Positions 54,593 to 64,000 of a stretch of 64,000 bases of DNA are shown in pieces. Source of the DNA: Megamerina dolium (Eukaryota > Arthropoda > Insecta > Diptera > Megamerinidae); assembly GCA_963854835.1 (NCBI GenBank), contig OY978527.1, positions 34,582,540-34,646,539 of the forward strand, in the 5' to 3' direction. Under the pieces are notes generated by a model. The model did not search any database, was not told the DNA's origin, and saw only the letters and a list, made by a program, of their open reading frames with translations. The first letter of the stretch is position 1. Every line of letters starts with the position of its first letter. The translations under genes were made by a program, and so were the position numbers.

Positions 54593-56219
54593 ATGTTGAA
54601 TACATTCAGTGCAGTGACCCCATTTTTGAAATTCAATCCGAGACAAGTGATTATCGATAATATCGTTTTTAAATTGCATTATCGTTGGACGTTTATTATA
54701 TTAATTGTGGCTACGATATTGGTGACGTCACGTCAATACATCGGTGAACATATCAAATGTATTTCGGAGGCAATACCTAAACATGTGATAAATACATTTT
54801 GTTTCTTTACACCAACGTATACCTTGGTAACGTTTTTGTTTTTATACGAATTTATTGTTGTTATACATTATACTAATTATACATACATTCATAGGTACGC
54901 CACTTGAATAATAGCGCTTTATCATCCGGTACTATATTTCAACCTGGTATTGGACCCTATGAGACTGAAGACGAACCGATCAAACGTCATGCTTATTATC
55001 AGTGGGTGCCGTTTGTGTTATTCGGTCAAGCACTATGCTTTTATATGCCGCACTACTTATGGAAGATATGGGAAGGTAAGTACCTCAATAAATATTGTAT
55101 TGTAAAGTAGGCTTAGTAGGCTGAGTAGTGGTGACATTATATTTATCACACATATCACAAATAAGAGTACACTCAAGTGCTACAGACAATTGACATGATT
55201 GTTTATTATATCACAGATATTGTATGTATTATAAATTTTAAGGAATTTACGCTAAACTCATCAACCTTCAATGATATACTGTACATACTAATGTTTACAT
55301 TTATAGGTGGTCGTATTAAAGCGCTTGTTTATGGTCTCAGAATGGTTGGCCTTACGAAATATCTGAAAGAGAAAAGTCTTACAATCGGCAAATTGAATAT
55401 ACCCTCAATGCAAGAGGTCGAATTTCGTGTTAAGGATATACGTCGAACGATGATCGATCGTATGCGTTTAAATCAATCCTGGGGTGCTCACCTTGTATTC
55501 GCAGAAGTTTTGAATTTGGTAAATCTACTGATTCAAATACATTTTACGAATACATTTTTGGGTGGTGCATTCTATTCACTCGGAATTAAGGTGTTACAAG
55601 AGACATGGACCCAACAGATGGATGCATTAGATATTGTTTTCCCAAAAATTACCAAATGTCATTTTCATATGTTTGGTGCTTCGGGTTCATTGCAAAAGCA
55701 CGATGCCCTCTGTGTTATGGCATTAAATATTATTAATGAAAAAATCTATACAATACTCTGGTTTTGGTATATGTTCCTCTTGGCAATGACAATTTTAGGC
55801 ATCATTTGGCGTATTTGCTCAATATTTGCATATAAAAAGTAAGTAGATACCAACAAAATGCTAAGCCTAATATTAAGTTTCAATTTCTTTCACTTTATAG
55901 TTTAACATTTTCAAAATATGTATTCTATTGGGCGAAACCTGGTCGAATAGATGAGAGCGAATTGATGGCTGTCATTGAGAAATGCAATTTCTCAAATTGG
56001 ATGTTTCTATTATTTCTACGTTGTAACCTCTCGGAATTCTTATTCAAAAAAGTCGTCTACCATTTGGCCAGTGAAGTACCCGATGCGACTGAAGAAAATA
56101 AGATTAATGCTAATTTAGATAGAACACATGCAGCGGATCCCAATCGTATACGTATGCCACCCATCGATGAAGTCGATTCACCATTACTAAATGAAAAGAA
56201 GTTTAGTAAAGTGGAATAG
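54593..56219 (+). CDS. Inx7: Innexin 7, gap-junction channel protein, four exons
   Basis: A 421-residue innexin read from exons 54593-54826, 54895-55075, 55307-55838 and 55901-56219, with GT..AG junctions and a total that is a multiple of three. It starts MLNTFSAVTPFLKFNPRQVI. TM1 is about residues 30-46 and is followed by the innexin phrase TSRQYIGE; first-loop cysteines are at 56 and 70. YYQWV precedes TM2 (VPFVLFGQALCFYMPHYLW). Then come the long cytoplasmic loop (GGRIKALVYGLRMVGLTKYL, RRTMIDRMRLNQSWGAHLVF), TM3, second-loop cysteines in KCHFHMFGASGSLQKHDALC, and TM4 (ILWFWYMFLLAMTILGIIW). The tail contains WAKPGRIDE, CNFSNWMFLLFLR and a terminal DSPLL. These match Drosophila Inx7 better than other innexins; the tail looks a little shorter. 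Inx7 diverges from Inx2. Confidence 0.95.
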
Positions 56220-56487
56220 CTTATTTAATTTCTTTTTTATTCTCAAATGTAAATTAACATATCTTTTTAGTATTTACAAACGAAATTTGTCCGATATATA
56301 GCACCGCTTATATGTCGACACACAATGAAAAGGGCCTAAATTCATTTTTGTCATTTTTCAGGGGAACAATTTGAAGTTAGAGACGAAAATCTTTCCTTTT
56401 CGACACAAATTAAGTGGAAATATTTTTCCCTATTTACATCTAGGCCCTTTTCCCCATAATGAATTCTAGGCGAATTAAAAAAATACT

Positions 56488-57183
<696 letters not shown>

Positions 57184-58014
57184 TCATAAACAATGTATTT
57201 ACTTAATCTTAGCTTTAAATTTAATAGACTTTGGTTTTATTTTCAGTTGTCTCAGCAATTAAGAAATTATATATTTATATTTTATATTAGTAATAGTAAT
57301 AATTCAGCGAGAATATGAGCATTTCGGTAGGCCTCAGGGAGAGCTCTCTACATTCTCGTATGCCGCCTTTTATTTCAACATTGCATGTCATTAGAGCGCA
57401 CTACATCTACAAACAGCATTAAGCGCTTCCTTTATGATCCATTTGAGATATTTAAGCGCTTCATCTACGCATCAAGCGCACCCTTTGTACTCATCTTAAA
57501 GCTGTAGATTTGCACTTCAAAAGTAATAAAAAGCATATAGCATTTAAAAATAATACAGTAAATAATTTAATAATTTTTAGAGGAAAACAAATTTAAAACA
57601 AAAATTAATGTAATACAACAATTCCGTCTTCTTTTATTATTTTCGTTTTGAAATTATTTTCTGTTATATTAAAAACTTTTAAAATTTTTTTTTTATAATT
57701 TAAAAGCTATTTTGAACTTACTTGCAGTTTTGCAATTATTGTCTTAATTTTTTTAATTATTTGTTTAGTAATTGTACAATTCTCTTTCGTAAATATGTCA
57801 TACTTTTAAGTTTCTTGTTTTATTATTTTGAAATTATTTTCTGTTATCTTCTTTCTCTGCAAATAGAATGAAATTATAAATATTAAATTAATTTAAAAAT
57901 TAAAAAAAGAAACTTTGGAATTTATAGACTTACTTTCAGTTTTGTAATTATTAGTTTTAGTTTTATTTTTCTTTGGCCCATATACCACTGTATACATACT
58001 AATTATCTAATAAT
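57184..58014. other. AT-rich intergenic, no gene seen
   Basis: Contains two similar phrases, ttttgaaattattttctgtt (about 57646 and 57826), suggesting an old duplication. Several agcgc words cluster at 57390-57480. No gene. Confidence 0.45.
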
Positions 58015-60190
58015 TTAATTTTGGAATCTCACAATAAGTATTCAAATTTTACAAACTAAATTAAAGTGATATGATATCCCCAACGTTCCATTACAATTAG
58101 CAGAGTCGCTTTCCAGTCGACGTTTTTGAAAGTAGCTTTTGTAACTTCTTCAGAAATTTTGCCAATTTATTAATTTTTAGCTTGCTCTGAATTTTTTTTT
58201 TGCCTCTAATTCAGCCTTTGCTTCAGATCAGCTTTCTGTCGAGGTGGATACTCAAGAACTTTGTCGAGCGTTATCGAGCCATGCTAGCTGACTTTTTGTT
58301 CCCACAAATTAATCAACTAAGCATCGATGATATTTGGTTTCAACAAGATGAAGTTACATGTCATACATCGCGTGCAACAATTGAATTATTGCAACATGAA
58401 TTTGGCGACAATTTTCTTTCCAGAGGCGGTCCTGTTAATTGGTCTCCTCGTTCGTACTATTTAATGCCTCTTGACTATTTTTTATGGGGTTATGTTAAGT
58501 CATTGGTCTATGACGACAAACCAGGAACTCTTGAAGCGGTGGAAGCTAATATTCAATCCACCATTGACGAAATACGGCCAGATTTATTGGAAAAAGTTGT
58601 AAAAACTTGAACTGATTGAATAGAGCAAGTAACTCGTAGCCATGGTGGACATATGCCCGAAATCATATTTAAAAAATGAGTGGTTTGAATTTATCTAGCA
58701 GATTAAAACAAAAAAAAAATTTCAATCCAATAATATTTCTTTCTTTTAATTTGGTTCAAAGTTCTCAAGCTCTTAAAAAAACGCCCGTTATATGTGATTT
58801 TGCTATCCAAATTTTAAAAAAACTGAGGTGCGTTTGTGGTAGTTTAATTGCTTCTATGAGCTCAGAGTAAGAACCCAATAGAACCGTATCATCAGCAAAT
58901 ATCGATCTGAATGTACAATTATTATGGGCGTATCTGATAAGGGATACAGTTCCTTGTGGAACACCAGCGTGAATATCCTATGGGCTTGTTGTACAGTCCT
59001 TGTGATATAGGAAAATTTTTCTCTCGCGTAATAAGGAAACATTTGCGAACAGTAATGGTTCGAGTTTGTATATAAAGACAGTTGAGCAGTACTATGTTTC
59101 TTCAAAAACTTTTCGTATGATGGTTACAATGCGATGAACTTGCTCTATTGTGCCGTGCTAATTGCTAAAAATGATGCTGCGGAATGTAATTATATTCATG
59201 AGAATGCAGGCAGGAGGCTGATAGGTCTGTGCGACACAACTTTTGTAGGTTAGTTTTGCTATCGTAATACTTTTTGCAATTTTGGAGCCACTACTCAGCA
59301 TTTGGGTAGTCTTGTGCATGAGGTGAATTACTAAAGTTGGAGGTAGCTCTCGTATCATTTTATCCGTATTGGGAGATTCAGAGAGAATTGGCCGATTAAC
59401 GCCTGCTGACGGTTCAACAGGCGTTAAGTTGGCTATATAATCTTCCAATTTCTGAATCTTGCAATTGTCTTCGGAGTCTTCTTTTCTGCCTTATTAACAT
59501 TCCAATGACGGTTCATATATTTGAACGGAGAGCTAATGAGAGCACCTTGTTCAATTTTTCGATTGTTTAGTCTACATCGTGTCCATTTTTTAATGCAGTA
59601 CTTAGATGAAGATGGGAATTTAAATATTTTCGAAAGTCAACCAATTTATTTTCTTTTTTAAGCAATTGCCCTTATATGTGGTATCTGGGGATTTTATAGA
59701 TATTTCCGTGGGGGAGTTATCAGATGAGGGAACATAATTTCACTCTGTGCAGATCTGCAAGCATTTGGCGGTTCCAAAATCTATGAGATCGGGTATCTTC
59801 CTTCTATCCGTCGGCCAATAAGTCGGTTAACTATTTGCAATTATGTTGGGCGGGAGCCCTAATGAGTGGCTTTGGTGTTAAAATTGCCGGCAACCAAGAA
59901 TTTATTATTATTAAGAGTTGCGCAAAAATTCTCTATATTGCTGTTCGGTAATATTGTATCTTTGGAACAGTATATACTGAAACCGTCGAGAACATTATTG
60001 TGTGTTTTTTTCTGCTTTTTATCAATTTGGCAGTTTCTCCACGTGCCTCAGCATAGGGATGATTTGTGAAGTAGAGTTTGTAGTATGGAATTCTGCAGCA
60101 ATTTTTGTCAGTGAAATGGGTTTCAGAGATCAGCTGGTTAGTTTCAAGGAATTTAATTAGCTTCAAGCGGCGTTCCAGTGGCTTATATAA
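58015..60190 (-). pseudogene. Jockey-like LINE fossil with nested transposase
   Basis: The DNA parallels the intact element: 3' UTR and ORF2 C-terminus at 58015-58267 (atatccccaacgttccatta; ctttctgtcgaggtggatac), RT and linker at 58800-59600 (catcagcaaatatcgat for FADD, ggaggtagctctcgtatcat) and endonuclease at 59640-60190 (gagatcgggtatcttcc, ggcgttccagtggc). ORF1 is absent. Many deletions and stops are present. A transposase fragment is inserted at about 58268. Confidence 0.85.
58268..58795 (+). pseudogene. IS630-like transposase fragment (copy 3) inside the jockey fossil
   Basis: The plus-strand frame reads RYRAMLADFLFPQINQLSID, DIWFQQDEVTCHTSRATIEL, PRSYYLMPLDYFLWGYVKSL and DDKPGTLEAVEANIQSTIDE. 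This is the second half of the transposase with the QQD motif and the W-G-Y block. The end aagctcttaaaaaaacgccc (about 58768-58787) is complementary to the left end of 61561-62460. The first half is missing. Confidence 0.8.
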
Positions 60191-61560
60191 ATTTGTTTGA
60201 AATTATTCGAAAAAGTAAGAAACAATGGTACATTATTTTGTACAGTAATTCATTCGAAGGAGATCACTGCGGCTATATTATGAGACTCTCCCGAAGGACA
60301 TACCTACCATGGATGTAAATGTAAATCCATTATTTAATCAAATGTAATTTATGAAAATGATCAAATGGAAACTATTTCACCTGTGATCTCCATCAATTTA
60401 TTCAATAAATTGCAATTAGACGCTATCAATGGCGAAAACCTCGTCTACGTCTTAAATTAAGAACAATTAAAAATTAATTTATGTAATTTTCAATTATCCA
60501 AACATACGTGTATGCATGCAAATTAGTATATCTGCGCGTATTCTTGAGCATATTTTTATCATAACATCTATACATATGCTTATGTTGATCGTATTGTTCG
60601 AATGTTTTGTACTTGCTGTTGTGCTTATATTTATGAAAGTATATGGATATTAAGTAATTTCTTGGATCAGTTTGAATTGAATGTGTAGGTATGGCAATAA
60701 TCGTTTCAATGTATAAATTGTTCCCAATTGATTTTTTTTTTTTTTTGGAATACTAATATTCATTCATTCAGAAAATATTTCTCATCTAATAATAATAGGA
60801 TTTCGTACTGCGAAAAATAGAGGAAAAAAGTTCGCAACAATAATTGTAATTGATCTTGAGTTCATCTGCTGAAAAATAGCAATTAGTGAGCGAGTGAATA
60901 TTTTAATTAATAATTAGAAATTATTGATAATTATGTGGAGTGTTGATTAATATATTCAAATTGTGGATCAATTGTTCGGAACCGTTTTTAATTATATTTC
61001 ACAGATAACAATAACATCTCATCTTAGATTTTCTATCTTTATTATTTCCATTACTCTCCTAATTAAGTCGCTTCTGAATAGCCTAGGTAGTGATGGAATC
61101 CAATTTTAACACTGGGGAGAGAAATTAATTTTATGTTTGACAAACATAACATTTGTCATCATTTCCGTTGCTTAGTGAAATTTGGAAAGCATCAGCAAGG
61201 CGATCTGTCATCGTTCGCCTTTTTCAATCTCATCAAATTTCACTATCTTCAACAAAGGCGACGATGTTGACATAATCGGATTGAACTCGAGAGTAGAAAG
61301 AGATTCGCATCGAATGGAAATTACGGTAAAAGAGAGCAGGCCGAAGTAATTGGTGTCAACAAACAAAGAATATCGACGTCTTAGACAGCACGTCACTTTA
61401 TCTATCTTGCAATAAACATTAAAACCAGTAATGACGTCAGCGTGGAAACAACCCTATAATACAATATATTGTATAATTCATAAACTTTTAGGGTTACCAT
61501 AATATTTAAAAAATTGTATTTTTCTATTTTTTCTTATTTTTATGAAAATAACTGTTTTAC
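60191..61560. other. AT-rich intergenic, no gene seen
   Basis: A less AT-rich patch at 61090-61430 has no recognisable coding pattern. Confidence 0.45.
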
Positions 61561-62460
61561 AAGGTGTTTTTTTAAGAGCTTTCGGATTTGATTTAAAAAA
61601 AAAAACACATAAAATTTAGAGAAATGTATGAAATCTTTATTTGAGTCGATAGAACGACCTATGTAATTCAATGTTAAAAGATGATTTCATGTAAATGTTG
61701 ACTTCAGCTGCGCCTCAAATAGTTCATACGCTGTGTCCAATTTTGGCATACTCTCTACATCATATCAACCGGTATCTCACAAATAAATTCTCAATATTGG
61801 CTTCTAGTGCATCAACCGCGTGCGTGCGTTTTTGTAGATGTGAGTCTTAAGATAGCCCCACAAATAATAGTCTAAAGACGTTAAATCGCACGATCTAGGC
61901 GGCCACTTGAACGGCCACAAACGTGAAATAAACTATTTACCGAACTCGCCCCTCAATTGGGCAATTGTTTCGCGTGCTGTGTGGTATGTGGCACCGTCTT
62001 GTTGAAACCACATGTCAGCCAATCCCAGCTCTTCCATTTTGAACAAAAACAAGTTTGTAATCATCTTACGATGGCAGTCCTGCCTTCGTCGTCTTTGAAA
62101 AAGTTCGGTCCAATGATGTCACCGGCCCATAATCCACACCAAACAGTGCATTTTTCTGAATGCATTGGCAGTTCTTGCAATGCTTATGGCTTCTATTTAC
62201 ACCAAATATGGCAATTTTGATTGTTCACGTATCCATTCAACCAGAAATGAGCTTCGGCACTGAAAAGAATTTTCCGATAAAAAATATTGTATCTTCATCC
62301 AACTTTGCCAGCGCCCATTCACCAAAAGTTAGACGTTGTGGTAGATCGTGTGATACGGGCTGTATTTTAAGCTGATTTTACACCCAAATCCGTCCGCAAT
62401 TGCTGCGAACTGCACCGAATCGATCATTCACGGTCATCAATAACACACTCTATGTATGCC
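61561..62460 (-). pseudogene. IS630-like transposase fossil with left terminus (copy 4)
   Basis: The left end is ggtgtttttttaagagcttt at about 61564, like the terminus seen at 58768-58787. Minus-strand coding traces include the complement of caccgtcttgttgaaaccac (W-F-Q-Q-D-G-A), with R-E-T-I just after, and a C-terminus with a phrase like YELFEAQLKSTFT near 61730-61690. The frame is broken throughout and no matching right terminus is visible. Confidence 0.7.
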
Positions 62461-62523
62461 TGTTGGTGGTTTAATATACAATAATGTAAATTTGATGCGA
62501 AATTTAGTCACAATATTCCGAAT

Positions 62524-62888
62524 GGGTGCCGTAGCTCAGTGGTTAGTGTGTTCGCCTTCTGATCTGTAGGTCGTGGTTCAATCCCCGGCTGATGCATAAC
62601 AAATTTAATATCGATAAGATTTTTCTTTCGAACGGTACCCACCTGTCGGCAAGCAATTGGCAATTCTTCCGACAGTAACAACTTGCCATGAAAAAGCTTC
62701 TTAAAGAACTCTGTGACAAAGCTCAGAAAAAGTGATGTCACAAGTGTTCTGCCGTTCGGAACCGGCTAAAATAAGTAGGTCCCTTCTAATATTGTCCAAA
62801 ATTTAAGACGCACAACAGTAATGGAAGAGAAGCTCGGCCAATTAGCCCTTTGGGGCTTTATGTGCCACATATTTATTTATTTTTTTTC
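62524..62888 (+). mobile_element. tRNA-derived SINE, full length
   Basis: A 365-bp element. The head GGGTGCCGTAGCTCAGTGGT carries an A box (TAGCTCAGTGG, 62532-62542) and a B box (GGTTCAATCC, 62575-62584), spaced as in a tRNA-type pol III promoter. The body contains cgaacggtacccacctgtcg and ggaagagaagctcggccaat, and the tail is tatttatttattttttttc. TTCCGAAT flanks it (62516-62523 and 62889-62896). Confidence 0.88.
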
Positions 62889-62896
62889 TTCCGAAT

Positions 62897-64000
62897 GACC
62901 GCCTCAGGAGGTCGCCCAAACTGACCATAGAATGGAAGAAGTGCACGATGTACTTTTTAACCGTGGAAGTTGCTAAAAAATCACCCTGTAGTAATAACTA
63001 TTAGTAAAGAGATACAAATTCCTCTTCAACATGAACTAAAATAATACCAACTTATTGTTTAAGCTATGGTATCGTAAAAGTTCATTCTAACTTCTAAAAG
63101 AGTAATTCAAACTTGCGAAGTTTGTTATCATGCCGCAAAGCATGGCAATATTGTCGAAAAAACAAAATCAAAATAACATTTTAATTTCGATAATTAAATT
63201 AAAATTGACACAAACGACGGATGCATATTAAATTATGGTCGTTAATAATAATAAATAAATTTAAATAAAAATAATTCCATACATTCGGTCTGGGACAATC
63301 GATTTATACTCTACACAAGTAGAGTTATATAGAAGTTTGGCATTTTATGGTATTTTAGGGAATTGTATAATCCTAAACATTTAAAATAACATATAATTCT
63401 ATAATTCATAGGGTAAAAATACTGAGGTGGTTCATGTAAAATAGTGAATGTGTCACTTAATACCCCTGATTGCGTTTAAAAATATGTATAACAAAATTTA
63501 TTTGTGTGAATGTGACAGGTGGCCAATCATTCTCCTTTTTAATAGCTCAAATTATGGTGCATCTTTCAATCGTTTACAAACACCTGATCAATGAATTTGT
63601 GTATAATAAGATAACATATGTGGGTCAAGTAAGCATGTAAGTTCTCTGTAGAACTGCAATAAAATATGTATAGTAGTTTAGAAATAATATGTATGCAAAT
63701 TTTCTGTAGTACATCATTTTATTCCATTCAAACTTGTCTCATTGTAAATTGCACAAAATGTAAATTTTATTTTAATTTTACATGTTCGTTGTTTTTTGTT
63801 TTTATAGTTCTTACTGCTGTCGTTGATTGTATTTAGTTGCATCCCAACAAACCAAACATGCTTGTAAAAAACTTACAGTAAGCTTGATAGTAGGTTTGTT
63901 TTACATGTTCGAAATCAAAGTAGATCATCACAAAAGAAAGAGTAAAAAGTGGCACTCTGCTTTTTATTTCAATCAAAGAATGACATGATTGATTAACAAA
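62897..64000. other. AT-rich intergenic to the window end, no gene seen
   Basis: No coding pattern or known repeat recognised. Confidence 0.45.

Noticed and set aside
62524..62600. A functional tRNA gene
   Set aside because: The A and B boxes are present, but the sequence does not close into a tRNA cloverleaf and it continues into a 365-bp repeated body with target duplications. It is a SINE head.

Overview
This window is eukaryotic, from a cyclorrhaphan fly. Genes have short introns with GT..AG junctions, the DNA is strongly AT-rich, and the recognisable proteins are closest to Drosophila ones. The repeat content (BEL, jockey-like, Tc1/mariner, tRNA-derived SINEs, and a family ending in inverted TATACCCTGCATA) suggests a large, transposon-rich acalyptrate genome. 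A tephritid-type fruit fly is my best guess, but nothing here proves it.

Four host genes are supported. (1) The 3' part of an ionotropic receptor most like Ir93a (3..1731, +, five exons, 5' end outside the window). (2) The mu subunit of AP-3, carmine (15900..17459, +, six exons, complete). (3) Innexin 2 (39131..40228, -, uninterrupted CDS). (4) Innexin 7 (54593..56219, +, four exons, complete). The two innexins diverge across about 14 kb of decayed transposons. Innexins form gap junctions, AP-3 sorts cargo to lysosome-related organelles such as eye pigment granules, and Ir93a is a sensory co-receptor. They do not form one pathway.

The rest is mostly mobile DNA, much of it nested. From 2597 to 12592 lies a BEL/Pao-type LTR element whose 532-bp LTRs differ at one base. 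It has a long intact gag-protease ORF with two zinc-knuckle modules but no reverse transcriptase or integrase, and its flanks show no target-site duplication. A 5'-truncated jockey-like LINE with an intact 882-aa ORF2 is inserted in its leader. Next to it is a Tc1-like transposon (to 14761) whose transposase is broken by a 541-bp MITE with perfect 23-bp inverted repeats and a TAA duplication. After carmine come a LINE tail, a Tigger-like deletion derivative, a SINE inserted in a LINE fossil, several mariner and IS630-like transposase fossils, and three copies of a GGGCGTGG-rich repeat. After Inx2 (read left to right) come more LINE fossils, a second 3-bp-TSD MITE, two more SINE copies and Inx7. 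Inx7 is followed by a tandem satellite built around (TA)n, a second jockey fossil carrying a nested transposase, another transposase fossil and a full-length SINE.

Long AT-rich stretches (about 31.1-33.0, 34.4-39.1, 48.0-50.2, 60.2-61.5 and 62.9-64.0 kb) hold no gene I can support. Exon boundaries were placed by reading splice sites and family conservation by eye. Family assignments come from remembered protein motifs, not from searches.
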